A stretch of DNA of 63,804 nucleotides from Acidobacteria bacterium 13_1_20CM_3_53_8 (GTDB taxonomy: Bacteria > Acidobacteriota > Blastocatellia > Pyrinomonadales > Pyrinomonadaceae), in the NCBI GenBank assembly GCA_001920415.1, contig MNJR01000118.1, positions 1 through 63,804 of the forward strand, written 5' to 3'. A program made the translations under genes and the position numbers. Positions 18,374 through 28,036 of this stretch are shown here, one piece after another (the stretch's first letter is position 1; every line of letters starts with the position of its first letter). The notes below the pieces were generated by a model. It was not told the DNA's origin. It saw nothing but the letters and a program-made list of their open reading frames with translations, and did no database searches.

Positions 18374-19312
18374 ATGGCTTCGTTATGGGCATTAGGTGGG
18401 TTGACGTGGTGGGGGCTGGCAAAGCGCGTCTGGTCGGAGATAAACAAGGACGATGTGTGGGGGCGTGCGGCGCAACTCTCTTACTATTTTCTGCTGGCGC
18501 TGATTCCGCTTCTGCTCTTCTTAACATCTTTAATAGGCATGATGATCGGATCGGGCACGGGGCTTCGTCAAGCGCTCTTTCGTTATCTTGCCGAAGTGAT
18601 GCCGCCATCTGCGTCACAGTTGGTTGAGCAAACAATGGGCGAGGTGAGCACCGCTAGCAGCGGCGGCAAGCTTTCGTTCGGACTCTTAGCGGCGCTCTGG
18701 GCGGCGTCGAACGGCATGGGCGCTATCACGGATGCGCTCAACGCGGCTTACAATGTGAAGGAGACGCGATCCTGGTGGAAGCAGCGGCTTGTGGCAATTG
18801 GTTTGACGCTGGCTCTTGCCGTGCTGATTATCTCTGCGCTTGTGCTAGTGCTCTACGGCGCGAACATAGCGGAGAAAGTTGCAACGAGTTACGGATTCGG
18901 CGACGCCTTCACTGCAACGTGGAAGATTCTTCAATGGCCTATAGTGGTTGCATTCATACTGCTCGCGTTCGCGCTCATATACTTTTTCTCGCCAGACCTG
19001 CGCGATCAGGAATGGACATGGGTTACGCCCGGCTCTGTGATAGGCGCGACGCTCTGGCTTCTTGTCTCCTTCGGCTTCCGCCTTTACCTGCACTTCTTCG
19101 ATTCATACAGCAAGACCTACGGCTCGCTCGGCGCGGTTATCATCCTGATGCTCTGGCTCTACCTGACCGGCGCGGCTGTGCTGGTTGGCGGCGAGGTCAA
19201 TTCCGAGATAGAGAACGCGGCGGCTGAGCGAGGCGAACCTGAAGCGAAAGAGAAAGGCGAGAAAAGTTCTGACGAGAAGAAGAAGAAGGGGAGAACAAAG
19301 AAAGGCCGTTGA
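18374..19312 (+). CDS. YihY/BrkB-family integral membrane protein
   Basis: The 312-residue protein has six predicted membrane helices and YihY family signatures (RAAQLSYYFLLALIPLLLFL, LWAASNGMGAITDALNAAYN, GSLGAVIILMLWLYLTGAAVLVGGEVNSE). It has a charged Lys/Glu-rich cytoplasmic tail. Members were once named RNase BN but are now regarded as membrane proteins of uncertain role. GGGGAAG lies 5-6 bp before the ATG. Confidence 0.92.
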   Translation: MASLWALGGLTWWGLAKRVWSEINKDDVWGRAAQLSYYFLLALIPLLLFLTSLIGMMIGSGTGLRQALFRYLAEVMPPSASQLVEQTMGEVSTASSGGKLSFGLLAALWAASNGMGAITDALNAAYNVKETRSWWKQRLVAIGLTLALAVLIISALVLVLYGANIAEKVATSYGFGDAFTATWKILQWPIVVAFILLAFALIYFFSPDLRDQEWTWVTPGSVIGATLWLLVSFGFRLYLHFFDSYSKTYGSLGAVIILMLWLYLTGAAVLVGGEVNSEIENAAAERGEPEAKEKGEKSSDEKKKKGRTKKGR

Positions 19313-19323
19313 AGATTTGATAA

Positions 19324-19626
19324 CGGATGTTACGCAATTGAAATATTTGAAAGAAAGCGCTCAATGAGTCTGCGCGAGCAGACGATTAGAGTAAAGCCCC
19401 TGACGAAGCCGCAGGCGTAGTCTGGGGTATAGGTTGAGAAAAATAGTTAGAGTCTGCGCGAGCAGACTGTCATCTCGCGCCTCTGCCGTCTGCTCTCGCA
19501 GACTCTCTTGATATGTGATGAGTAACCCCAGACTACGCTTTCGCTTCGTCAGGGGCTACACTATTCCGCCTGCTAGCGCAGGCTCATTCGGGCGACTTCG
19601 ATAAAGTTACTGATGCGTAACATCAG
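19324..19626. mobile_element. MITE-like multi-hairpin element, copy 2
   Basis: This 303-bp non-coding element has inverted termini CGGATGTTACGCA and TGCGTAACATCAG (12 of 13 paired) between direct repeats TTGATAA at 19317-19323 and 19627-19633. The two halves are imperfect inverted copies of each other. Each carries a 6-bp hairpin (GTCTGC/GCAGAC or GCCTGC/GCAGGC), a longer hairpin of the form CCCC..GAC...GTCTGGGG, and another GTCTGC/GCAGAC hairpin. It is closely related in inverted orientation to 51677-52008. Confidence 0.8.
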
Positions 19627-19787
19627 TTGATAATTTGAAATTTTGAATTGAAATTTATTGAGTCGTTCCTGTGGGACTAAACGAACACTGCAATTACTCG
19701 CAGCAATAAATAGATTTTCATCTGACCCCTTACGGTATTCAATTCGCGCTATCTGATTTTCCTTAACTTCGGGAGGAATCTCGCGTC

Positions 19788-22151
19788 ATGCTAAAAATTA
19801 ACCGTCTACGTGCACTCGCGCTGCTGCCTTTCGTGCTGGGCATGCTGCTGTCTCTGTTCATAACGAACGCGAAGCTAGCCGAACAACAGCAGGCTCGCCC
19901 TTATGACACTGGCCTCTTCAAAGCTCTAAAGTGGCGCAGCATTGGCCCGTATCGCGGCGGTCGCTCAGCAGCCGTGACGGGTGTCGCGTCGCAGCCCTAC
20001 GTCTTCTACTTCGGCGCGACGGGCGGAGGCGTGTGGAAGACTACGGACGGCGGCGCTAACTGGGAGGTCGTCAGCGATAATTCTGTTTTCGGCACAGGCT
20101 CTGTAGGCGCAATCGGTTTGAGCGACGCAGACCCTAACACAATCTACGTGGGCATGGGCGAATCAACCGTGCGCGGCAACGTCTCGCACGGCGACGGCAT
20201 GTACAAATCAATTGATGCCGGCAAGACCTGGAAGAAGATTGGGCTTGAAGACACTCGCCAGATAATGCGAGTGCGTGTGCATCCAAAAAATCCAGACATA
20301 GTTTACGTCGCGGCGCTTGGGCATCTCTTCGCGCCAAACGAAGAGCGCGGCATCTTCCGCTCGCGCGATGGCGGACGTACATGGCAGAAGATTCTTTATA
20401 GAGATAACAGGACGGGCGCGTGCGATCTGATTCTTGATCCGACGAACCCTAACATACTCTATGCAGCGTTCTGGCAGGTGGTGCGCAAGCCCTGGACTTT
20501 CGAGAGCGGCGGCCCCGGCGGCGCTATATTCAAATCAATTGACGGCGGCGACACATGGACTGAGATAACGCGCAACGACGGACTGCCAAAAGGGACGATC
20601 GGAAATATCGGTATAACGGTCTCGCCCGCGAACCCTGATCGCGTTTGGGCCATAGTCGAAGCCGAAGACGGTGGCGTGTTTCGCTCCGATAACGCCGGGA
20701 AGACCTGGACGAAAGTTAACGAAGAGAGAAAGCTACGCCAGCGCGCGTGGTACTACTCGCGCATCTACGCGGACACGCAGAACGCAGAGAGCGTTTACGT
20801 GCTCAACGTTGGATTCTATAAATCGAACGACGGAGGTCACACTTTCAATCCTATCTCTGTGCCGCACGGCGACAATCACGACCTATGGATTGCGCCCAAT
20901 GATGCCAACCGAATGATTGAAGCCAATGATGGCGGCGCGAACGTTTCTTTCAACGGCGGGCGAACGTGGACTGAAGAAGACCAACCAACGGCGCAGTTTT
21001 ATAGAGTCTCACTCGATAACGATTTCCCTTATCACGTCTACGGCGCGCAGCAGGACAATTCCACTGTTCGTATAGCAAGCCGCTCAAACAATTTTGGAAT
21101 CACGCGCGAGGACTGGTATGACGTTGGCGGCGGCGAATCCGGCTGGATTGCGCCCTATCCGCGCGATTCCGAAATCGTCTTCGCAGGCTCTTACGGTGGA
21201 TTGATTACGCGCTACGATCATCACACGGGGCAACTCCGTCAGGTTGACCCCTGGCCTGACAATCCTATGGGGCATGGCGCAGTTGATCTGAAATACCGCT
21301 TCCAGTGGAATTTCCCGATTCTATTTTCGCCGCATGACCCGGAAACATTGTACGCGGGCGCTAACGTGCTTTTCCGTTCAACGAATCAGGGACAGAGTTG
21401 GGAAGTCATCAGCCCGGATTTGACGCGCAATGATCCCACAAAGCAAGCCCCTGCGGGTGGGCCAATCACGCGCGACAACACAAGCATAGAATACTACTGC
21501 ACGATCTTCACTGTGATGGAGTCGCCCGTTCAAAAGGGCGTGATATGGACTGGGAGCGATGACGGGTTAGTGTATGTGACGCGCGACGCAGGTGGACACT
21601 GGGACAACGTGACTCCGAGAGGAATGCCCGAATGGATTCAGATTAATTCCATTGATGCATCTCAGTTTGACGCTGGCACGGCTTACGTAGCCGCGACCAT
21701 GTACAAGTCTGACGACTTCAAACCTTATCTTTACAAGACGAACGATTACGGCCACACATGGCAGAAGATTACGAACGGAATTCCAGACGGCGCATTCACG
21801 CGTGTCGTACGCGAAGACCCGAATCGTCGCGGTCTTCTCTACGCGGGAACGGAAACGGGCATGTACGTTTCGTTCGACGACGGCGCGAACTGGCAATCGC
21901 TCCAACTGAATCTTCCAGTCACACCTATAACCGATCTGGTTGTTCACAAAGGGCAGCAGGATTTGATTGCTGCGACGCAAGGCCGCGCGTTCTGGATTCT
22001 TGACGACCTTCCCGTGCTCTACCAAATGCAGAACGCCGCGAGCGCGCAGACTGCTTTTCTATACAAACCGGAAGAGACTTATAGAATGCAGGCGGGCCGC
22101 AGTGGTCTATTACTACTTGAAGACAAAACCGTCTCAACCCATTACGCTTGA
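19788..22151 (+). pseudogene. Sortilin-like BNR/VPS10 beta-propeller exoprotein, N-terminal part (frameshifted)
   Basis: The ATG at 19788 has GGGAGG upstream and encodes a signal peptide (to about 35) followed by the family opening [20 protein letters not shown]. Many BNR-type blades follow, such as [33 protein letters not shown] and [20 protein letters not shown]. After about residue 765 the frame runs into unrelated sequence and stops at 22151. The expected continuation ([20 protein letters not shown]) is in the +1 frame from about 22095. The intact protein would be near 1100 residues. Such proteins are annotated as glycosyl-hydrolase-like or sortilin-like exoproteins; the substrate is unknown. 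Confidence 0.8.
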
Positions 22152-23085
22152 GTTTCTGGATTCATCCGGCAAGCTCATCAGAAAATTTACCAGTCGAGGT
22201 CAGGAGCGAGCTTCTGTGCGTGCCGACGTGATGCCGTCGCCATCGCCTTCTCCAAGCGCGCAAGCATCACCTTCACCCAATGCTTCGCCAACACCATCGC
22301 CGGGTGTTCCCGGCACTGGCGCTCCTACACAAACGCCGCCAGAACAGCCGCAAGCTCCTTCGGGCGAAGAGGTGCAGGCGGCGGGTCAGGCAGCGCAGGA
22401 GCGAGTTCCTGCCGATGCTGGACTCAATCGCTTCGTATGGAATCTTCGTTACCCGGACGCCACTAGATTTCCGGGACTCATACTCTGGGCAGGCGATCTA
22501 AATGGGCCGAAGGTCGTGCCCGGCACTTATCAAGTGCGGCTAACGGTCGGCGGCGAAACGTTCACGCAAAGTTTTGAAGTCAGGCGCGACCCGCGCCTCG
22601 TGACAACGCAGGATGATTTCGCCAAACAGTTCGATTTGCTGATGAAGATAAGAGATGAGCTGACAGAAACGCACAACGCAATTCTTCAAATCAGAGACGT
22701 GCGCCGCCAGGTTGACGATCTGGTGAAGCGCATTACAGGGCAACCGAACTCTCAACCGATTATCAACGCGGCGAAGAGTTTGAATACTAAACTGACTGCA
22801 ATCGAAGAGGAGCTTTACCAGACCAAGAATCAATCGAGTCAAGACCCGCTCAACTATCCGATTCGCTTGAACAACAGGTTGGCCGCTCTCGCTGGCGTTG
22901 TTGAGAGCGCAGACACAGCGCCGACCGAGCAGTCATACTCCGTCTACGAACTACTCGTCACGCAGATCAACGCGCAACTGCAAAGGATGAATCAGGTGAT
23001 GACGACAGACCTGCCAGCCTTCAATCAACTTGTGCGAGATACGAGCGTCCCGGCAGTGATTGTTAAGCCGCCGAGCAATCAATAA
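22095..23085 (+). pseudogene. Sortilin-like BNR exoprotein, C-terminal part in shifted frame
   Basis: The open frame continues the upstream protein: a small beta domain ([20 protein letters not shown]), a Pro/Ser/Ala linker with [10 protein letters not shown] units, another beta domain ([19 protein letters not shown]) and a helical C-terminus. The frame begins upstream at 21967, but only sequence after about 22095 matches the family. It is related to the first part by a +1 shift, so either one extra base is present or two (3n+2) are missing. Confidence 0.75.
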
Positions 23086-23088
23086 ATA

Positions 23089-23200
23089 AGGTGAAAAGGG
23101 TAAAAGGGGAAGAGGGGAAACGGTAGAAGAAAACTGAGCAACCCCGAACAAGATTTTTCTTGCCCCTTTTACCCATTTGCCCCTTTCCCCTTTCCCCAAA
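23089..23200. repeat. Heptamer inverted repeat H8 (AAAAGGG/GGGGAAA family)
   Basis: The purine-rich left arm (23091-23125) and pyrimidine-rich right arm (23162-23199) have an approximate 7-bp period and are complementary. The right arm ends 9 bp before the psuG start. Confidence 0.7.
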
Positions 23201-23208
23201 ATCTTTAC

Positions 23209-24117
23209 ATGCCCAACAGCAATCTTTTCATCGTCCACCCGGAAATCGAATCAGCGCTCGCGGAAGGGCGTGCAGTCGTTGCGCTTGAATCAACTGTGAT
23301 AGCGCACGGGTTGCCGCGCCCGCAGAATCTTGAGACGGCGCTCAGGCTTGAGCAGATTGTGCGCGAGGCGGGAGCAGTGCCCGCGACAATCGCAATCATT
23401 GAAGGAAAGCTTCACGTAGGGTTAACGCGCAATCAGGTTGAGCGCATAGCGATGAGCGACCGCGTTCATAAAATCAGCCGACGCGATCTGGCCGTCGCCA
23501 TTGCGCAAAGGTGGGACGGCGCGACGACCGTTGCGGGAACGATGTGGGTGGCGCACCGCGCTCGCGTTGAACTCTTCGCAACGGGCGGGATAGGCGGCGT
23601 GCATCGCGGCTCATTGCCTGATGTATCGGCTGACCTGACGGAGTTGGCCCAAACTCCAATGACTGTCGTGTGCTCCGGCGCGAAGATAGTTTTAGACCTT
23701 GAGGCTACACGCGAATGGCTTGAAACCTACGGCATAACGGTCATAGGCTACGGCTGCGACGAGATGCCAGCTTTCTATTCGCGTAAGAGCGGGCTGATGG
23801 TGGACGCGCGCGCGGACTCGGCTGAAGAGGTTGCGAAGATAATAGGAGCGAGCCGCGAGCTTCAGATGAATGTAGCAACTCTAGTGACCGTGCCGGTGCC
23901 GGAAGAGGTTGAGGTGCCTGCGATTGAGTTACAGAACGTCCTGGACGAAGCTCTGGCTGAAGCAGAGCGCATGAGCATAAAGGGGCGCGACCTCACTCCT
24001 TTCCTTCTCTCGCGCATGGCCGAACAGAGCGGCGGTGCTACGCTCAGAGCCAACATAGCGCTTCTGGAAAACAACGCACGCGTCGCCGCAGAGATAGCAG
24101 TTCATATTGCGGAATGA
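23209..24117 (+). CDS. psuG: Pseudouridine-5'-phosphate glycosidase
   Basis: The 302-residue protein matches the PsuG family end to end: VALESTVIAHGLPRPQNLET at the start, AGTMWVAHRA, the FATGGIGGVHRG loop, VVCSGAKIVLDL and TPFLLSRM..GG.TLRANIALL near the end. It reversibly cleaves pseudouridine 5'-phosphate to uracil and ribose 5-phosphate, part of pseudouridine salvage. No PsuK-type kinase is adjacent. No strong ribosome-binding site is visible because the start abuts a heptamer repeat arm. Confidence 0.95.
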   Translation: MPNSNLFIVHPEIESALAEGRAVVALESTVIAHGLPRPQNLETALRLEQIVREAGAVPATIAIIEGKLHVGLTRNQVERIAMSDRVHKISRRDLAVAIAQRWDGATTVAGTMWVAHRARVELFATGGIGGVHRGSLPDVSADLTELAQTPMTVVCSGAKIVLDLEATREWLETYGITVIGYGCDEMPAFYSRKSGLMVDARADSAEEVAKIIGASRELQMNVATLVTVPVPEEVEVPAIELQNVLDEALAEAERMSIKGRDLTPFLLSRMAEQSGGATLRANIALLENNARVAAEIAVHIAE

Positions 24118-24203
24118 AAGAATTGATAGATTGATTCATTTATTCATTGATTCAATGAACCGATGAGTAAATGAACCAATGGATCAATTCTTTCATTCCG
24201 CAA
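24113..24203. repeat. Octamer inverted repeat H9 (ATTGATTC family)
   Basis: Arms of ATTGATAG/ATTGATTC units (24117-24158) face complementary AATGAACC-type units (24150-24192), and the outer ends GAATGAAAGAATTGAT also pair. It starts at the psuG stop codon. A related array lies inside repeat H12. Confidence 0.7.
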
Positions 24204-24362
24204 TTACCTCTGTGCCGTTTATATAAGCAGGTGGGTTGCTAGACTTTGCGTCTCTATTATAGCCTCGTTAAAGCGCAATCAGGCCGCAAGATTTCAATGA
24301 ATATCTCCTCTCCCCTGATCGGCACGATGGTTGCTGACTCACGAAAAACATGGAGGGTTGAT

Positions 24363-24974
24363 ATGAGAACATTACATAGCAAGATCGGGGGAATGTTACT
24401 GGGATTTGCCGTTATATTCGGCATTGCAGCCGCGTCGAGCGCGACTGCGCAGGCCCAGTACCAGCAGTATCCGGGTCAGTATCCCAACGGACAGTATGAC
24501 CCAAATCGTCGAGACCGTGAACGAGAACGTGAGGATCGCTACAGGCGTCATCGCCACCACGATCAGGACAATGACGGCGACAATGACGACCGCTATCGCA
24601 ACGGCGGCTATCGCAATGACCGCTATCGAAACGGTCGTTACCGCAACGACGGTGGTTACGGCAACAATGGCGGCTATGGCAATGGCGGCTACAACAACAT
24701 CTATCAGGTAGCACAGCAGCAAGGCTATCAGGATGGATTGAACACAGGAGCAAACGATGCTCAGCGTGGACAGTCGTATGATCCGCAGCGTTCTCACTAT
24801 TACAGGAATGCCAACTCAGGCTATGGCAACCGAGGCGCTTATCAGCAAGCTTATCGCAACGGATTCCTTCAAGGTTACGATCAAGGTTACCGCCAGTATG
24901 GCGGATACAATAACCGAGGCTATCGTCGTAATCGGGCAGGTAACATTCTCGGCGGCATCTTTGGCCGTCCTTAA
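24363..24974 (+). CDS. Secreted Tyr/Gly/Asn/Arg-rich repeat protein
   Basis: The start at 24363 has GGAGG 8 bp upstream and begins a signal peptide (MRTLHSKIGGMLLGFAVIFG, cleavage near AQA). The mature protein is low complexity: an Arg/Asp-rich charged stretch, YRNDRYRNGRYRNDGGYGN repeats, and then a region with the pattern QQGYQDGLNTGANDAQRG seen in other small acidobacterial exported proteins. I do not recognise a function. An upstream in-frame start at 24246 would bury the signal peptide and is rejected. Confidence 0.75.
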   Translation: MRTLHSKIGGMLLGFAVIFGIAAASSATAQAQYQQYPGQYPNGQYDPNRRDREREREDRYRRHRHHDQDNDGDNDDRYRNGGYRNDRYRNGRYRNDGGYGNNGGYGNGGYNNIYQVAQQQGYQDGLNTGANDAQRGQSYDPQRSHYYRNANSGYGNRGAYQQAYRNGFLQGYDQGYRQYGGYNNRGYRRNRAGNILGGIFGRP

Positions 24975-25006
24975 CAGGCCGAAGGACAGAACAACAACTA
25001 TTCAAT

Positions 25007-25045
25007 AAAGAAATGGCGCGACTTATAAGTCGCGCCATTTCTTTT
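25007..25045 (+). terminator. Strong bidirectional terminator hairpin
   Basis: A perfect 18-bp stem (AAAGAAATGGCGCGACTT / AAGTCGCGCCATTTCTTT) has a loop of about 3 nt and T-rich edges on both strands. It lies between the secreted protein gene and the convergent Uma2 gene. Confidence 0.9.
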
Positions 25046-25066
25046 GAAGCTTTTAGATGACGATGC

Positions 25067-25621
25067 CTATCCAAGAACAGCGTCTACGCTAAGGACAAGG
25101 GTTGAAATCGTATGCGAGGCTATACTGTCGCCGCGCCTCAATTCTTGAGAATTCTGATATATGCCATGTGTAGGACTTGAGAATATCTCAACCCTTTCAT
25201 CAGGCAAATTAATCAACCATATCTCCGGTATTAAAGATTCCGCATAAAGAGGCAGCTTTACGACGCGATCAAACTCGGTGGAGGACTCTGCAACTTCAAT
25301 GACGAGCATTACGTCAGAAGGCGTCGGATGCCCCTGAGCATAAAAGTCTGTGCGCAACTGAAGCAACGTAATATCAGGCTGCGGCTCTGAGAAATCGTCA
25401 AGGCGGATAGGATTCTGCACCCGCACGATAACGTCTTCCAGCCTATTCAAAAGCTTATTGAGTCGGTCAACACATGCCGCATGGCGGCTACCAATCGGAC
25501 TCATCTCGATAACCTCGCCGTCAATAAGCTCAACACGATCCGACTCTGAGAGAATACCGGCGTCCATCATCCGGTAGTATTCAGTAGCATTAAAATGTCG
25601 CCGTGCGATTTGAACAGACAT
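25067..25621 (-). CDS. Uma2-family (DUF820) putative endonuclease
   Basis: The 184-residue protein has the PD-(D/E)XK-like layout of the Uma2 family: RVELIDGEVIEMSPIGSRH, PQPDITLLQ (catalytic Asp) and VMLVIEVAESSTEFDRVVKL (Glu and Lys). The family is very common as scattered single genes in cyanobacteria, Chloroflexi and Acidobacteriota, and its biological role is unsettled. A second member sits inside the sdh operon at 46262. Confidence 0.9.
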   Translation of the reverse strand: MSVQIARRHFNATEYYRMMDAGILSESDRVELIDGEVIEMSPIGSRHAACVDRLNKLLNRLEDVIVRVQNPIRLDDFSEPQPDITLLQLRTDFYAQGHPTPSDVMLVIEVAESSTEFDRVVKLPLYAESLIPEIWLINLPDERVEIFSSPTHGIYQNSQELRRGDSIASHTISTLVLSVDAVLG

Positions 25622-25809
25622 AAATTCTCACTAATTGAGCACTTAATGTTGATTAATGATAACACTATTTCGCCAGAGATTAGTCATGGCAACTGCTGCG
25701 GTTTGCCTTGCTTTCTCCAAGACGTGGAATAATCTTCCTGCTGAATTATCTGTCTTAACAGGCATGGCTGCTCCTTATAGCCTGTATTTCCTTAAAGGAG
25801 AATTAAAAT

Positions 25810-25882
25810 GCACCCGGAAAGACTCGAACTTTCGGCCTTCTGATTCGAAGTCAGACGCTCTATCCAACTGAGCTACGGGTGC
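25810..25882 (-). tRNA. tRNA-Arg (anticodon TCG)
   Basis: Reading the complement, the acceptor stem GCACCCG pairs with CGGGTGC, the D arm contains AGCTCAGTTGGATAGAGC, the anticodon stem-loop is TCTGA-CTTCGAA-TCAGA, and the T loop has GTTCGAGTC. CCA is not encoded. The tRNA reads CGA codons. Confidence 0.95.
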
Positions 25883-25922
25883 GTGACTGTTACTTTACAT
25901 AACGGGGCGCGACGCGCGCAAG

Positions 25923-26390
25923 CTAGTGGCTGGCGTTGCGTGTGGCGGGCGTAGAGTTTGCATTTGATTGCGCGCCGGTTGCGCCCTGCTGGAATTCGTG
26001 GCGAATGAAGCGAACGAGTTCGTTTATCTCGTCGGGTTTGAGTTTGTCTGCGAAGGCTGGCATGCCGTCGCCGCCCTTAGTAATTTGGCGTACAAACTGT
26101 TCGTCCGTGTGATGCAGAGCGTGCCCTACTTTTAGGCTGGGAACTTTGAGCGTCAAGCCTTGAATCTTGACAGTGCCGCCGTCGGCATGAGCGCCGTGAC
26201 ACTGCTCGCAGTGCTGTGCGAAGTTTGCGCGTGCGCGTGCGAACTCGTCCGTTGGCGCGGGGCTTGGCGTTTCGGGCGCGGGCGAAGGCTTAGCGGTGTT
26301 GGCCGTCTGATTGGTATTCGTTGAATTGGCGCAGGCCATTATGAATAGCGATAGAGCAGCCAATACGATTGCGATTTTGAACAGTTTCAT
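25923..26390 (-). CDS. Lipoprotein c-type cytochrome
   Basis: The 155-residue protein has a lipoprotein signal (LAALSLFIMAC, Cys20), a Pro/Thr-rich linker, and one cytochrome c domain (50-135) with heme motif CEQCH and distal Met in GDGMPAFADKL. It is the last gene of the Rieske/cytochrome b/cytochrome c cluster and probably carries electrons away from that complex on the outer face of the membrane. Confidence 0.9.
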   Translation of the reverse strand: MKLFKIAIVLAALSLFIMACANSTNTNQTANTAKPSPAPETPSPAPTDEFARARANFAQHCEQCHGAHADGGTVKIQGLTLKVPSLKVGHALHHTDEQFVRQITKGGDGMPAFADKLKPDEINELVRFIRHEFQQGATGAQSNANSTPATRNASH

Positions 26391-26458
26391 CCCGATGTTC
26401 GTCTCCGATTAATCTCTTCAAATTTCAGCTTCGGTTTAAAAGATCACGACGAGTATAG

Positions 26459-26592
26459 GAAGTCTGGAGTCTGGAGTCTAGAGGCAGATTGATTTTGGAT
26501 TTTAGATTTTGGATTTTCGATTTAAAAGCTTTTCGCTTCTTCCAATCTAAAATCCAAAATCTAAAATCCAAAATTCTTCCGGCTCCAGACTT
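26459..26592. repeat. Nested heptamer inverted repeats H10 (AGTCTGG outside, GATTTTG inside)
   Basis: The outer arms are AGTCTGG units (26462-26481) and GGCTCCAGACTT (26580-26591). The inner arms are GATTTTG/GATTTTA units (26490-26527) facing complementary AAAATCC units (26542-26573). Two families occupy one intergenic gap, one inside the loop of the other. Confidence 0.8.
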
Positions 26593-26594
26593 TT

Positions 26595-26978
26595 TTATCT
26601 TCTTCCGCTCTGCGGCTTCTTCAGCGTCTCGACCCATTCGGCGATTTCGCGCGCTTCTGTGTCTGAGAGTTTGCCTGCGAATGATTTCATGGGTGGTTTT
26701 AGTCCGTAGGCTTCTGGGTTGTTCATGATTGCGATTAAATCTTCAACTGTTCGATTCGGTTTCGCTGAGACGCCAGTGAGCTTGGGATAAGGGAAGAAAC
26801 CCTGCCCGCGCGAGCCGTGACAGCTTGAACAGTTTTTAGTGTAGGCGGCGGGCGGTGTTGATGACGAAACCGATGAGGTCTGCGAGTTGGAGTTTCCTGA
26901 ACCATTGAAGTTACCCGAAGCACTCGCCGCGTCCCCGTGTCGCCCACTCGCCGCGTCCTGTTCTTCGGTCACACCCAT
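26595..26978 (-). CDS. c-type cytochrome without visible signal peptide
   Basis: The 127-residue ORF carries one cytochrome c domain (about 45-125) with heme motif CSSCHG and distal Met in PPMKSFAGKLSD. It begins 2 bp after the cytochrome b stop. The N-terminal 45 residues are Ser/Asn/Gly-rich, with the first 20 encoded by GACGCGGCGAGT-type repeat sequence, and contain no hydrophobic export segment. It may once have been the C-terminal extension of cytochrome b, as in fused bc subunits, or the start may be mis-set by a lesion. Confidence 0.85.
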   Translation of the reverse strand: MGVTEEQDAASGRHGDAASASGNFNGSGNSNSQTSSVSSSTPPAAYTKNCSSCHGSRGQGFFPYPKLTGVSAKPNRTVEDLIAIMNNPEAYGLKPPMKSFAGKLSDTEAREIAEWVETLKKPQSGRR

Positions 26979-26980
26979 TC

Positions 26981-28036
26981 TTAGCGGCTCGAACGGTTCA
27001 TTGAGAAAAGCCTGTTCGTCTGCGTGAAGAAGAGGGCGAGCATGGTGGCGAAGACCGCCCGGCCTATCAGCCTGCGCGGGCGGCCAGTTATTTCACGCAA
27101 AGACGCTAAGCTGAGAAATGGCAGAGCGATTAAAGTCATGAAGATTATGAGAAGCAGTATTGCTGCCGCAGCTAATGCCAAGCGTCCGGGGAGATATTTC
27201 AATAGTTGAAAGAGCCATAGGAACTGCGCGCCGGGACGCGGCAGGTAGCCGGGCAAAAGCTCCGTCGCAGGCGGGCCGAGCGGCGCGTGAATGCGCGTTG
27301 CGAAAAGTGCCAGCGCGAAGAAGACTACGCTCGCTGACGTTGCGTTACGCACAAACTGATTTCTAACCCACGCTCGTCTCATCTCTTCACCAGAAATTTC
27401 GCGGAAGATGAAGAGGCGCGCGATTACCACCAGAAGAATGATAAAGGGTACGACCAGCACGTGAAGCGCGAAGAGGCGCACCAGTGTAAGCGGCGAGATT
27501 TCCGTTCCGCCCAGAAGCCATCGTCGCGCCGTCTCGCCTAGAAGGGGAAGCCCGCTCGCCATCCCTTCTCCAATGCGCGTGCTGAAAAAAGCGCTGGCAT
27601 CCCAAGGAAGCGAATAGCCCGTTGCGCCGCTCGCCATCACGAATGCCAGAAGCAGAACAGTTGCAATCCATGCAACAGGTTTTCGGGCGTAAGCTCGCCG
27701 CCAGAATTTTTGGGCCAGATGCAGAACAAGAAAGAGCGTGAGCAGTTGCGAGCCGTAATGATGAAGCGAACGAAACCAGTAGCCCGCGCTTGCTACCTTT
27801 TCGATATATGCGACTGTGGTGTGCGCTCCTTCCGTAGAGGGAAGATAATAAAAGCTCAGCAGCGCGCCCGTTACGAACTGAAGCGCGAGCAGCATGGCTA
27901 CGATGCCCGCAGTGGTTCTAGCCCACGCGCTGAAGCCTTCGGTCGGTTCATCAACGAGGACGCGCAGCACTTCATCAAATGCTGTAGAGCGCGCAAGCCA
28001 CACGGCAGCGCCTTTTCGGTCAACTTCTTCTGCCAT
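26981..28036 (-). CDS. Cytochrome b subunit of a Rieske/cytochrome b complex
   Basis: The 351-residue protein has eight or so membrane helices. It carries the b-heme histidines (SLHHYGSQLL, VLHLAQKFW, LFALHVLVVP) and the cytochrome b loop motifs (GATGYSLPWD, PARGAQFLW-like PRPGAQFLWLFQLLKYLPG). It is the quinol-oxidising core of a bc/b6f-type complex. ATG 28036 overlaps the Rieske stop codon (TGATG), so the two genes are translationally coupled. A GTG one codon upstream is also in frame. Confidence 0.93.
   Translation of the reverse strand: MAEEVDRKGAAVWLARSTAFDEVLRVLVDEPTEGFSAWARTTAGIVAMLLALQFVTGALLSFYYLPSTEGAHTTVAYIEKVASAGYWFRSLHHYGSQLLTLFLVLHLAQKFWRRAYARKPVAWIATVLLLAFVMASGATGYSLPWDASAFFSTRIGEGMASGLPLLGETARRWLLGGTEISPLTLVRLFALHVLVVPFIILLVVIARLFIFREISGEEMRRAWVRNQFVRNATSASVVFFALALFATRIHAPLGPPATELLPGYLPRPGAQFLWLFQLLKYLPGRLALAAAAILLLIIFMTLIALPFLSLASLREITGRPRRLIGRAVFATMLALFFTQTNRLFSMNRSSR

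Noticed and set aside
18374-19312. Calling the YihY protein RNase BN (rbn)
   Set aside because: The membrane YihY family is not the tRNA-processing nuclease. The older name is a known misassignment.
24246-24362. Upstream start of the Tyr/Gly-rich secreted protein
   Set aside because: It would place 39 residues before a clear signal peptide that has its own GGAGG site.
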